Shown: one piece after another, positions 11,229 through 21,500 of the stretch
Layout: each line of letters starts with the position of its first letter
How positions within the stretch are numbered: position 1 is the first letter of the stretch
Assembly (NCBI GenBank): GCA_001794945.1
Contig: MGMJ01000050.1
Span: 34,547-75,808 of the forward strand
From: Chloroflexi bacterium GWC2_73_18
Lineage (GTDB): Bacteria > Chloroflexota > Limnocylindria > Limnocylindrales > CSP1-4
DNA: 41,262 nucleotides
Reading direction: 5' to 3'
Program-made: the position numbers and the translations under genes
The notes under the pieces: generated by a model
Database searches by the model: none
Told to the model about the DNA's origin: nothing
The model's input: the letters and a program-made list of their open reading frames with translations, nothing else

Positions 11229-11588
11229 ATGAAGAACGCAGCGCTCGAGACGCTCGGCCTCCGCGCCCCGGCGGGCGAGGACCTGCGCGACCTCAAGGTC
11301 TTCCACAAGGCGCTCGCCGACGTGACGCGCCTGCGCATCGTGCAGCTCCTCTCGGCCCGGCCGCGCACCGTCAACGAGTTGATCGAGGCGATCGGGCTCT
11401 CGCAGCCGCTCGTCTCCTGGCATCTGCGGCGGCTCCGGGTCGCCGGGATCGTGGCCACCCAGCGGACGGGTCGCGAGGTCCTCTGCTCCCTGCGTCACGA
11501 CGTCATCGAGCGCTTCACCCACCGCGAACGCGCGCTCCTCGGCCTGGCGCCCCTGGCCGAGCCGGCGGGCGGCAGCGGCGCCCGCTGA
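11229..11588 (+). CDS. ArsR-family winged-helix transcriptional regulator
   Basis: VFHKALADVTRLRIVQLLSARPRTVNELIEAIGLSQPLVSWHLRRLRVAGIVATQRTGREVLCSL. Confidence 0.9.
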   Translation: MKNAALETLGLRAPAGEDLRDLKVFHKALADVTRLRIVQLLSARPRTVNELIEAIGLSQPLVSWHLRRLRVAGIVATQRTGREVLCSLRHDVIERFTHRERALLGLAPLAEPAGGSGAR

Positions 11589-11606
11589 CGTGGAGGCGAG
11601 CTGCCG

Positions 11607-12275
11607 ATGAGCCCGGTCACCGGCGATCGCTCGTTCGTCGGCGTGGGCCTGCGCCAGCGGGTCCGCGAGGCGGTGGTCCCGCTCGCCCGCGCCCTCGGAA
11701 GGCTCGGGCTGACGCCCGACGCACTCACCCTGATCGGCTTTGCCGTCTCCGTGGTCGCGGCACTCGCCGCGGCGGCCGGCCTCTGGGTGGCGGCCGGGCT
11801 CCTCGTCGTCTTCGGCGGCCTCTTCGATCTCTTCGACGGCGCCCTCGCCCGAGTCCAGGGGAAGGCCTCGCCCTACGGCGCCTTCCTCGACGCCACCTTC
11901 GACCGCTGGGGTGAGACGGTCGTCTTCATCGGCATCGCGGCCGGGCTGCTGGGCCCGGGCGCCGCGGGAGTCGTCTTCCCCGCCCTGGGCGAGTGGCCGG
12001 CGGCGGCGCTGGTCGCCGTCCTCGCCGGAGCGGCGATGGGGGCCGCCTTCATGGTCAGCTACAGCCGTGCGAAGGCCGAGAGCGTGGGCTTCGAGGCGGC
12101 TGTCGGTGTCGCACCGCGGGCAGAGCGCATCGCCGTCCTCGCCGCCGGTCTCGTCCTCCAACCGGCGACCGGCTGGAGCCTCGGAGCCGCGCTCCTCATC
12201 ATCTTCGCCCTCGCCACCGTCACCGTCATCCAGCGCGTCGCGCACGTCCGCGCCCAGGCGCGTACGGGGCGTTGA
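11607..12275 (+). CDS. CDP-alcohol phosphatidyltransferase (PgsA-like; candidate PI / PI-phosphate synthase)
   Basis: Complete CDP-OH-P motif [23 protein letters not shown] (DGx2ARx8Gx3Dx3D) and multiple TM segments. Confidence 0.9.
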   Translation: MSPVTGDRSFVGVGLRQRVREAVVPLARALGRLGLTPDALTLIGFAVSVVAALAAAAGLWVAAGLLVVFGGLFDLFDGALARVQGKASPYGAFLDATFDRWGETVVFIGIAAGLLGPGAAGVVFPALGEWPAAALVAVLAGAAMGAAFMVSYSRAKAESVGFEAAVGVAPRAERIAVLAAGLVLQPATGWSLGAALLIIFALATVTVIQRVAHVRAQARTGR

Positions 12276-12301
12276 GCGGGCCAACTCAAGGAGACCGAGC
12301 A

Positions 12302-13522
12302 GTGGAGCAACAGCAGACCGCCGGCGGTGGCAACGGCCGGGCGCCGCGACGCCGCGACGGCAAGATCCGGGTCGCCATCGTCGGCGTGGGGAACTGCGCC
12401 AGCTCGCTCGTCCAGGGCCGCTACTACTACGAGAACGCCGAGCGGGGTCAACCCATCCCGGGCATCATGCACGTCGAGCTGGGCGGCTACCACATCCGCG
12501 ACATCGAGTTCGTGGCCGCCTTCGACATCGACCGCAACAAGGTCGGTCGCGACCTCGGCGAGGCGATCTACGCGGCGCCGAACAACACCTACGTCTTCAA
12601 GCAGGTCGGCACGCTCGGCGTCCCCGTCGAGCGCGGCATGACCCACGACGGCCTGGGCAAGTACCTGAGCCGCGTGATCGAGAAGGCGCCCGGCCCGACC
12701 GCCGACATCACCGGCATCCTGCGCGAGCGGGAGGTCGACGTCGTCGTCTCCTACCTGCCGGTCGGCTCGGAGGAGGCGACCAAGTGGTACGTGGAGCAGT
12801 GCCTCCGCGCCGGCGTCGCCTTCGTCAACTGCATCCCGGTCTTCATCGGTCGCGAGCCCTACTGGCAGCGCCGCTTCGTCGAGGCCGGCGTCCCGATCAT
12901 CGGCGACGACATCAAGAGCCAGGTCGGCGCCACGATCACCCACCGCGTGCTGACCCGCCTCTTCATGGATCGCGGGGTCAAGCTCGAACGCACCTACCAG
13001 CTCAACTTCGGCGGCAACACCGACTTCCTCAACATGCTCGAACGCGAGCGGCTCGAGTCGAAGAAGATCTCCAAGACGAACGCGGTCACCTCCATGCTGG
13101 ACTACGAGATCGCCGAGGGTGACGTGCACGTCGGCCCCAGCGACTACGTCCCCTGGCTCGACGACCGCAAGTGGTGCTACATCCGGATGGAGGGGACGAC
13201 CTTCGGTGACGTGCCGCTCAACGCCGAGCTCAAGCTCGAGGTGTGGGACAGCCCGAACAGTGCCGGCGTGGTGATCGACGCCATCCGCTGCGCCCGGCTC
13301 GGCCTCGACCGTGGCCTCGCCGGCACGCTCGTCGCGCCGTCGGCCTACTTCATGAAGAGCCCGCCACGCCAGCTGCACGATGACGAGGCCCGCGAGCTGG
13401 TCGAGGCATTCATCGCCGGCCGCGACGCGAGCGTGCTGACCGGCAGCGAGCCGGCGACGGCGCGGTCCCGGCCCACCCGCCGCGCCGCCGCCGGTCGTGC
13501 CCGGTCCGGGACCGACCGCTGA
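12302..13522 (+). CDS. ino1: Inositol-1-phosphate (myo-inositol-3-phosphate) synthase
   Basis: GTG start; [99 protein letters not shown]. Confidence 0.95.
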   Translation: MEQQQTAGGGNGRAPRRRDGKIRVAIVGVGNCASSLVQGRYYYENAERGQPIPGIMHVELGGYHIRDIEFVAAFDIDRNKVGRDLGEAIYAAPNNTYVFKQVGTLGVPVERGMTHDGLGKYLSRVIEKAPGPTADITGILREREVDVVVSYLPVGSEEATKWYVEQCLRAGVAFVNCIPVFIGREPYWQRRFVEAGVPIIGDDIKSQVGATITHRVLTRLFMDRGVKLERTYQLNFGGNTDFLNMLERERLESKKISKTNAVTSMLDYEIAEGDVHVGPSDYVPWLDDRKWCYIRMEGTTFGDVPLNAELKLEVWDSPNSAGVVIDAIRCARLGLDRGLAGTLVAPSAYFMKSPPRQLHDDEARELVEAFIAGRDASVLTGSEPATARSRPTRRAAAGRARSGTDR

Positions 13523-13530
13523 GGCCGGCC

Positions 13531-14562
13531 GTGCAGCCGCGCATGATGGGCCTCCGACGGCCGGGCGGCGCCGAGGGCGCCCCCCACCGCCGGCCCGCCC
13601 GGCGGCGGAGCCGGCTCACGGTCACCATCCAGGAGCGCCCTGTCCTGCTCGGCTGGCGCGCCCTGGAGTGGTTCTTCGCCCGCATGCCGCCACGCCTTGC
13701 CGTGGCGGCGATGCGGGGGCTCTACACGCTCGCCTACTACGCCTGGCCGCCCAAGGCCGAGGTGATGCGCTCGAACATGGCGCACGTCATGGGCTGGCCC
13801 CGCGACGACGCGCGCACGGCGGCCATGGCCCGGCGTTCCTACCGGACGTACGGGCGGTACCTGGCCGAGCTCCTCCGCCTCCCGTCGCGCCCGCGCGAGG
13901 AGGTGAGCGGCCTGATGGACGAGCACCAGCTCGAGAGCTTCATGTCGCTGCGCGAGGGATCGCACGGGATGATCGTCGCGTCGGCCCATCTCGGCAACGG
14001 CGAGGCGATGGTCGCCGCCTTCGCCCACCTCGGACTCCCGAGCAACGTCCTGGCCGACGACAGCTCGCAGCTCGAGCTCTTCGAGTATCTCAACGCCCAG
14101 CGGTCGCGCTGGGGCGTGCGCATGGTCCCGTGGCGCAACCTGCGCGAGGTCTACCGCATCCTGCGGCGGGGCGAGATCCTGGGGATCACCGTCGACTGGG
14201 GCTACCGGCCCGGCGACGTGCCGGTGCGCCTCTTCGGCACCTGGACCACGCTGCCGGCCGGCCCCGCCACCCTTGCCGCGCGGACCCGGGCGCTGATCCT
14301 GCCGATCTTCTCGTACCGCCAGTCGAACGGCCGCTACTTCGCCTTCCATACCGAGCCGATCCGGGTCGCCGACGACGCGCCGGCGACGATCCAGCAGGCG
14401 ACACAACGGATCGCCGAGGCGCTCGAGGAGGCTGTGCGCCGGGCGCCCGAGCAGTGGTACAGCTTCAAGCGCGTCTGGCCACGCACGGCCGAAGAGCAGC
14501 TCCGCCTCGAGACGCGGGCGGCCGAGCTGCTCGGCGCCGGGGCACGGGCGGGGAGCGCGTGA
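13531..14562 (+). CDS. Lysophospholipid acyltransferase-family protein (HtrB/PatA-like)
   Basis: HX4E motif in ASAHLGNGEAMVAAF; EQWYSFKRVWP C-terminal motif typical of the family. Confidence 0.85.
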   Translation: MQPRMMGLRRPGGAEGAPHRRPARRRSRLTVTIQERPVLLGWRALEWFFARMPPRLAVAAMRGLYTLAYYAWPPKAEVMRSNMAHVMGWPRDDARTAAMARRSYRTYGRYLAELLRLPSRPREEVSGLMDEHQLESFMSLREGSHGMIVASAHLGNGEAMVAAFAHLGLPSNVLADDSSQLELFEYLNAQRSRWGVRMVPWRNLREVYRILRRGEILGITVDWGYRPGDVPVRLFGTWTTLPAGPATLAARTRALILPIFSYRQSNGRYFAFHTEPIRVADDAPATIQQATQRIAEALEEAVRRAPEQWYSFKRVWPRTAEEQLRLETRAAELLGAGARAGSA

Positions 14563-15575
14563 GGCCGATGGCCGCCACCGTCGCTCCGGCCGCGCCAGAC
14601 CAGGGGACCGCGTCGGCGACGCTCCTCGACCGAGCCGGCGCGACGCTCGTCTCGCTCATCTCGTGGATCGCCTGTCGCCTCCCCGACCGGCCGCTCCATC
14701 GGATCGCGGGGCTCGTCGGGCTCGGCTGGTACCTCCTCGCGCCGCGCCGGCGGGCGCGGGCGCGGCGCAACCTGCGGCGGGTCGCCGAGGCGCTGGCGGC
14801 CGACGGGCGGGCGGGCCCGCGCATCGCGGCCGCGGCCCGCGACCGGCGCGCGCTCGAACGGCTGGTCCGCGACGCCTTCCGCCACAATGCCCGCTACTAC
14901 CTGGAGGTCGCCCTGGCGCCCTCCTACGACGAGCGCTGGCTCGCCGAGCGGATCGTCAACGAGTCGCCCGAGCTGATCGAGGAGGCGTTCGCGGGAGGGC
15001 GCGGCGCGGGTCGGACGCCCGGGCACGCCGTCATCTTCGCCGGCCTCCACTTCGGGGCGATCGAGTTGCCCGCCTTCTTCCTGACCCAACGCGTCGGCCT
15101 GCGCGTCGTCGCCCCGATGGAGACGATCCGCGACACGCCACTGCAGCGCTACTTCGTGCGCACCCGCGGGGCGGTGGGCCTGCAGCTGGTGACGCTGCGG
15201 ACCGCGCGGCGCGAGGCGTCGCGCGCGCTGGCGCGCGGCGAGGCGGTCGGGCTGGTGACCGACCGCGACATCACCGGCGGCGGCATCGACGTCCCGCTCT
15301 TCGGCCACCCCGCCCCGCTGGCGGTGGGAGCCGGCCTGCTCGCCATCGAGTCGGGTGCGCCGGTCTACGTGGCCGCCGTCAGGCGGCTCGACGACGGCCG
15401 CTACGCCGGCAGCATCGTCCCGCTCCCCGTGCCGGCCGACGGGACGCGACGCGAGCGGCTGGAGCGCTTCCTGCGCGACCAGGCGGCGATCTTCGAGTCG
15501 TTCATCGCCGCGGCTCCGGAACAGTGGTGGTCGGTCTTCTTCCCCATCTGGCCCGACCTCGAGGTGGCGTCGTGA
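14559..15575 (+). CDS. Second lysophospholipid acyltransferase-family protein (HtrB/PatA-like)
   Basis: HX4E in IFAGLHFGAIELPAFF; EQWWSVFFPIWP. GTG at 14559 or ATG at 14568. Confidence 0.85.
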   Translation: MRPMAATVAPAAPDQGTASATLLDRAGATLVSLISWIACRLPDRPLHRIAGLVGLGWYLLAPRRRARARRNLRRVAEALAADGRAGPRIAAAARDRRALERLVRDAFRHNARYYLEVALAPSYDERWLAERIVNESPELIEEAFAGGRGAGRTPGHAVIFAGLHFGAIELPAFFLTQRVGLRVVAPMETIRDTPLQRYFVRTRGAVGLQLVTLRTARREASRALARGEAVGLVTDRDITGGGIDVPLFGHPAPLAVGAGLLAIESGAPVYVAAVRRLDDGRYAGSIVPLPVPADGTRRERLERFLRDQAAIFESFIAAAPEQWWSVFFPIWPDLEVAS

Positions 15576-16342
15576 CGAAACGCCTCGGCAAGGCCGACCT
15601 CCACATCCACTCGGTCGCCTCGGACGGGACCGCGACCGTCGGGGAGATCCTCCGTTTCGCCGAGGAGCAGACCGACCTCGACGTGATCGCCGTCACCGAC
15701 CACGACCGCGTCGATGCCGCGCTCCACGCCAGGGAGCTGGCGCGACGACGCGGTGGCCGCGTCGAGGTGATCGTCGGGGAGGAGGTCTCGACGCGCAGCG
15801 GGCATCTGCTCGCGCTCTTCGTCGAGGAGCGGATCCGGCCCTGGCAGCCGCTCCGCCGCTCGGTCGCGGAGATCCACGAGCAGGGCGGCCTGGCGATCCC
15901 GGCGCACCCGCTGGCACCGTATCCGATCTGTATCCGGCGGGGCGCGCTCCTCTCCATCGTGGAGGACGCCGATCCGCTCCTCTACTTCGACGGCCTCGAG
16001 ACATTCAACCCCTCCTACGCGGGTCGCACCCACCACCGCGCCACGGCCGAGCTGAATGAGCGGCTCCACCTCCCGGCGATCGGCAACAGCGACGCCCACG
16101 TCACCTCGCTCATCGGCTGCGCCTACACGACCTTCCCGGGCCGCACGACAGAGGACCTGAGGCGGGCGATCCTGCTCGGCCGGACCCACGCCCACGGGCA
16201 GTTCCTCGACCTGCCGGCGGAAGTGCGCATCTACGGGCGGCAGCTGCGCAAGTACGCCCGCGATGTCCGCGACGACCTGCGGCGGGCGATCCTCGGCCGC
16301 GGCTCCGGCCGCGACCTCGGGATCCGCAAGGAGTCCTCGTGA
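15572..16342 (+). CDS. PHP-domain metal-dependent phosphoesterase
   Basis: KADLHIHSVASDGTATVGEILRFA, VIAVTDHDRVDAAL, GLAIPAHPL, GNSDAHV. Confidence 0.9.
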   Translation: MTKRLGKADLHIHSVASDGTATVGEILRFAEEQTDLDVIAVTDHDRVDAALHARELARRRGGRVEVIVGEEVSTRSGHLLALFVEERIRPWQPLRRSVAEIHEQGGLAIPAHPLAPYPICIRRGALLSIVEDADPLLYFDGLETFNPSYAGRTHHRATAELNERLHLPAIGNSDAHVTSLIGCAYTTFPGRTTEDLRRAILLGRTHAHGQFLDLPAEVRIYGRQLRKYARDVRDDLRRAILGRGSGRDLGIRKESS

Positions 16343-17601
16343 GGATCGGCCTCGTCACTCCCTACATCTACCCGCTCCCCGGCGGCGTCAACGAGCACGT
16401 CCGCTACCTCTACCAGGAGCTGCGGGCGCGCGGCCACGAGGTGCGCATCATCAGCGCCAGTCACGGGCTCCAGCCCGGCCAGGATGGAGACGTCATCCGC
16501 GTCGGCAAGGGGTTCTCGGTCCCTTCCAACGGCTCGATGGGCAACCTGACCGTTTCGCCCCGCTTCAACTCGCAGGTTCGCGCCCTGCTCGATCGCGAGC
16601 GCTTCGACCTGCTCCACTTCCACGAGCCGTTCGTGCCGTTCCTCTCGCTGGTGACCCTCCGCCAGTCGACCAGCGTCAACATCGCCACCTTCCATGCCTA
16701 CGCCGGCTGGAGTCTCGCCTACGAGTTCGGCCGGCGTGCCCTGCGCGGCTACGCCGCGCGCCTCCACGGCCGGATCGCCGTCAGCGCCGCCGCCCGCCAT
16801 TTCGCCGACCGCTACTTCCCCGGCGACTACAAGGTGATCCCCAACGGCGTCGACCTCTCGCGCCTCGAGGGCGCCGAGCCGATCGAGCGCTGGCGCGACG
16901 GCACGAAGAACGTCCTCTTCGTGGGGCGTTTCGAGCCTCGCAAGGGGCTGCTTCACCTGCTCAAGGCATACCGGCTCCTGCGCAAGGCGGGCTGCGACTG
17001 CCGGCTCCTCGTCGTCGGCACCGGCCCGCAGGAGCGCGAGGTGCGACGCTACATCATGACCCGCCGCATGGGCGGGGTCGAGCTGCTCGGGCGCGTCTCG
17101 GACGCCGATAAGGCGCGGCTCTTCGCCACGGCCGACGTCTTCTGCTCACCGGCGACCGGGGGCGAGTCGTTCGGCATCGTCCTGCTCGAGGCGATGGCGG
17201 CCGGTCGTCCGATCGTCGCCTCGGACATCCACGGCTACAAAGGCGTCGTCCACCGTGATGAGCAGGCGCTCCTCGTCCCGCCGCGAGATCACCGCGCCCT
17301 CGCCGGGGCGCTCGGCCGGCTCCTCGCCGACGAGGAGCTGCGGCGGTGGATGGGCGAGGCCGGGCGGCTGCGGGCGGCCCAGTTCAGCTGGGAGCGCGTC
17401 GCCTCCAAGGTGGACGACTACTACGGCTTCGTCATCCGGCGCCTGGCCGCTCAGGGAGCGCTGCCGTCGGGCTTCCGCGCCGAGGTCCCGCCGGCCCCGC
17501 CGCGCGCCGCCGAACGGTCCGGGTCGATCGCCGCGGAGGCACCCGTGGCAGCGCCGGCCGCGGCCGACCCGATCGGCCGCCAGCCGGCCGTCGCTCAGTA
17601 G
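16339..17601 (+). CDS. Glycosyltransferase family 4, PimA (phosphatidylinositol mannosyltransferase)-like
   Basis: MRIGLVTPYIYPLPGGVNEHVRYLYQELRARGHEVRII, VIPNGVDLSRL, VLFVGRFEPRKGLLHLLKAY, GGESFGIVLLEAMAAGRPIVASDIHGYKGVV. Confidence 0.88.
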   Translation: MRIGLVTPYIYPLPGGVNEHVRYLYQELRARGHEVRIISASHGLQPGQDGDVIRVGKGFSVPSNGSMGNLTVSPRFNSQVRALLDRERFDLLHFHEPFVPFLSLVTLRQSTSVNIATFHAYAGWSLAYEFGRRALRGYAARLHGRIAVSAAARHFADRYFPGDYKVIPNGVDLSRLEGAEPIERWRDGTKNVLFVGRFEPRKGLLHLLKAYRLLRKAGCDCRLLVVGTGPQEREVRRYIMTRRMGGVELLGRVSDADKARLFATADVFCSPATGGESFGIVLLEAMAAGRPIVASDIHGYKGVVHRDEQALLVPPRDHRALAGALGRLLADEELRRWMGEAGRLRAAQFSWERVASKVDDYYGFVIRRLAAQGALPSGFRAEVPPAPPRAAERSGSIAAEAPVAAPAAADPIGRQPAVAQ

Positions 17602-18365
17602 GTGATGGAGCGCGGCTCGCCCCAGGGCGAGATGTTGCCGGCCCGGTCGCGCTCACGCACGCGAACCTCGTAGCGGACGCCCGGGAAGGCGTTCAAGCGC
17701 AGCGACGTCGCGGTCGAATCGCGCAGGGGACGGTCGCCGCCGGCCCAGCGGAAGGTGACCGAGCCCGCGCCGCGCGTCGCGGTCGGCGCCGACACCCAGC
17801 CCGGGGTCCGATCCGGTCCCTTGATGAAGACCGCGGTGTAGAGGCGTCGCCCGGAGCCGTCGATCGCGGCGCCGACTCCCGCGTAGTTGTAGTCGCGACC
17901 CAGGATGATGGCCCGGTGGCCGGGGCTTTCCATCCACTGCTCGACCGCGGTCTCGGCCGAGGTGGCCCACGTCGGCCAGGTGTTCCAGGCGATGATCTCG
18001 CCGGCCCAGTACCAGGTGATCTCCCAGTCGGAAAGGATGTCGAAGACGGTCCGCCCATCGGGCTGGGTGTGGCAGAAGTAGCCCTTCGTCGCCATGTCGA
18101 GGCTCCGCTCCCGCGCGATCCGACCCAGGCGGGGGTCCTGGCGGACCGGCACCAACCCGGCCGCCTGGCGCTCCGCGTTGAACAGGCGGAAGACGATCTC
18201 CTCCGCGTCCCACGCGGACGTGTCGACGGCGGCCACGGTGCGCGGCGCCAGGGCGGCGACGAGGGGGAGGGCCAGGGCGGCGGCGAGCAGGGCCGCCGCG
18301 AGGCGGGTGACCGGGCGGGGCGGGCGGGACATCGCGAGGCTTCTCCGCGTGGTTCGATCGGGCAC
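17595..18365 (-). CDS. Secreted CAP/SCP-domain protein (YkwD-like) with C-terminal Ig/FN3-like segment
   Basis: Signal peptide-like N-terminus; LFNAERQAAGLVPVRQDPRLGRIARERSLDMATKGYFCHTQPDG and WMESPGHRAIILGRDYNYAGVGAAI. Start could be the internal Met of MSRPPRPV. Confidence 0.82.
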   Translation of the reverse strand: MPDRTTRRSLAMSRPPRPVTRLAAALLAAALALPLVAALAPRTVAAVDTSAWDAEEIVFRLFNAERQAAGLVPVRQDPRLGRIARERSLDMATKGYFCHTQPDGRTVFDILSDWEITWYWAGEIIAWNTWPTWATSAETAVEQWMESPGHRAIILGRDYNYAGVGAAIDGSGRRLYTAVFIKGPDRTPGWVSAPTATRGAGSVTFRWAGGDRPLRDSTATSLRLNAFPGVRYEVRVRERDRAGNISPWGEPRSITY

Positions 18366-18500
18366 GTGATCTCAGCCCGAGTCTCGCCGCCGGGGCCCCG
18401 ACCGCCCATGGCCCGCTGGTATCGACGAGGCGCGACCGTTGGTACGGGCCGCCGTCTGCGCGTTTCGGACTAGGGCACAGGGCTGGGGACCGGACTAGGA

Positions 18501-21500
18501 CTAGGCGCGGTCCACCCCCGCCCCGAGCGCGTCCGACGCGCCGTCGCCGGGGGCCCCGGTGCGTCGGGCCCAGACCGCGTAGCCCGTCGCCGCGGCGAAG
18601 AACCCGGTGCCGGCGACGAAGAGGAGCGGCCAGGGGCCCAGGATCGAGGTGGCGTTCGCCGGCGCGGTGTTGACCGCGAACTGGAACGAATAGTCCCAGG
18701 TGGGCAGAAGGCGCTGATACGAGTACGCCTCCGGGTCGGCCGGCAGCGGCAGGCCCGAGATGTTCGGGTAGACGGCCAGGAAGTAGAGCGCGGCCGCCGC
18801 CAGCGCCACCATCACGTAGCGGCGAGGGTCGCGCGCGCCGAGTACCAGCCAGCCGAGCGCCCCCGCGAGGGCCAGGTAACCGACGACCAGCACGACCGCG
18901 GTGGTGATGAGGGCGCGGGTCGAGCCGGGGTCGAGGCTGCCCGAGCCGGTGCAGAGGTAAGCGCCCGGGTTGACCTGCCCGACGCCGGCGGCGGCGCAGA
19001 GCGGGTCCTTGAGCAGCCAGAGCAGCCCGGGCGCCATGATCGTCACCGCGGCCACGGCGCGGGCGAACTGCCAGGTGCGACGCGAGGGGCCGTGCCAGAG
19101 CTCGGCCAGGAAGTAGGCGAGCAGGAGCAGCGCGAAGGGGAGCGCCGTGTACCAATGGTACTGGAAGGTGGCGCGGTCGATGCGCGCCCAGGGGAGCCAC
19201 TGGGAGAGGAACGCCAGGACGACGAAGCCGAGCGCCGCGCTGCGTCGCCCCCAGGCCTGCCAGGCGCCGAAGGCCGCCGCCGGGACGGCCAGCCAGAAGA
19301 GGACCAGGTTGCCCATGTCGAAGATGTAGCCCTGCGTCCCACCGCCGTACGCCTGCGATGAGAACCAGACCGGCTTGAGATCGAACGGCCAGGCCCACCA
19401 GGGCGACGAGGCGGGGTGCGTGGCGCGCAGGTGGTCGTGGTAGTCGTACATGCCACCCTGCAGGTCGACGAAGAGCTGGCCCTCGTGGCCGGGTGGCCAG
19501 CCTGGCACGATCTGCGGGCCGCCGGCGTGCCACGGCATCGCCCACGGGACGTAGCTGAGCACGTAGACCGCCAGCGGCAGCGCGGTGAGGGCGAGGAGCG
19601 CCAGAAGGAAGGGGGCGCCGCCCAGGCGGACCGGGTCCGCCCAGCGCGGCTCGACCCGTCCAGCCACGGGGCGGAGCACGATCCCCGCGGCGAGCAGGGC
19701 GGTCAACCCGACCATCAGGCCGAAGAAGAAGAGGTTCGGCGGCGTCTGGACGACGGCCAGGTAGCCGAGGACGCCGGTCAGCACGACCATCCCCGCGAGC
19801 GCCAGGAGCCGCCCGGCACTCGAGCGGAACAGGACGATCAGCACCGCGCCGCCGATGGCGTAGGCGCCGACCCACTTCGCCGCCAGCGCCAGGCCGAGCA
19901 GGCCGCCGATGGCCGGCAGCCCGAGGAGGACGGCCAGGCGCCCGGTCCGGCCGGCCGGCGGGTCGATGAGCAGCCAGGCCAGCGCCAGGTAGGCGGCCAC
20001 GATGAAGAGGCCGACGTAGGTGTCGTTCATGGCGATCCGCGAGGTGGCGAAGAGCATCCCGTCGAGCAGCGCGACCACCGCCACCAGGAGCCCGACGGCA
20101 CGCCGCCGGAAGAGCCGGCGCGCCAGCAGGTAGAGGGCGGCCGCCAGCAGCACGCCGGCGACGACACCGGGGAAGCGCCAGGCGAAGGCGTTGCCGCCCG
20201 TGTCAACGGCGGCGACCCGGCCGCCGGCCTCGAAGACGAGCGCCTCCTCGCGGTCCAGCGCCGGGGTGTCCCGGGCGGCGTCAAGCACCAGGACGGCCGG
20301 GCGGAAGGGGAGGGCCGCGTCGGCGAAGACGGCGTTGGCGTGGGGCTCGACCACGTAGATCGTGGAGCGGCCGTCCGGCGTCTCGCCGAGCACGTGGACC
20401 AGGTTCGTCGCGGCGTTCCAGCGCACCTCGCCGACCGGTCCTGGCATCGCGAAGCCGGATCCCGGTCGGGGCGGCCCGTCGTCGCCCAGCTGGAACGTCT
20501 CGATGCGGGCGCCTTCCGTGGCGACGTAGAGCGTCGGCCGGTCGAGGCCGCCGACGCGGTCGAGGCCGGTCGCCGCCGCCGTCAGCGGCTCCTGGTCGAT
20601 CGTCTCGAGGGAGACCGCGTCGAGGATGGAGAGTCCGCTCCCGGCGGCCACGGCGAGCGCCTCGCGGTCGGTCACCTCGATGCCCGGCAGGTCGCCCGCG
20701 TCGATGGCGGCCTGCAGCTCGCTGCGCTGCTCGGCAGTCAGGTAGGAGGCGAGGCGGAGCTCATCGCCGCCGGCGCGGAGCCGCGCCGCGAGCGAGGCGC
20801 CGGAAACGCCGAGGACGTCGCCGAGGCGCGCGCCGGCCGCCTCCGGGTCGGTCACCTGCGCCGGATGGGCGACCAGGCTGCTGACCCCGCTCAGCGGGAT
20901 CGCGGCGGCCAGGCCCGGCACCGTCGCCGCGCCGGCCACTTCGCCCGTTTCCGGGTCGAGGCTGCTCAACCGGTCCCCCGCGCCGCGCAACACGACACGC
21001 CGGCCGGCGACCCAGAGCCGCTGGACGGGGCCTTCGACGCGCCCGACCTCGACGGGCTGCGCCGCCTGCGGCTCGCCGCCGACGCTCCGCAGGAGGTCGA
21101 GCCGGCCGGTCTCGAGCTGCCAGACGAGGCCCGTGTCGGTGCCGACGTAGAGCCGGTGCGCCGAGCTGTCGACGGCGACCGCGGAGGCTCCGTTGACGGA
21201 GAGGCGCGACTCGTCCTCACGGGAGAGCAGGTCGAGGACGCGGACGGCCGAGCCGGTGGCCACGAAGAGCCGGTCGCCGGCGCGCCGCTGCGGCTCGAGC
21301 GGGTCGGCGTAGCGCGGCTCGACGGCGACGTCGCGGACAGGCGTCCCGAGCGAGCTCTCGCCGGTGACGCGATCGTCGCCGAAGAGCACGATCCCCGCCG
21401 CGATCAGGTACTTCGCCAGGTGGGGGTGCGTGTACTCGTAGATGTCGTGCGGCATCCCGTAGCGCCAGTCCTGCAGGAACTCGGTCGCCGTTCGCGCGTG

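Noticed and set aside
17653-19875. 740-aa minus-strand ORF spanning the CAP gene and the 3' part of the PMT gene
   Set aside because: Alternate-frame translation of two real genes; no family motifs.
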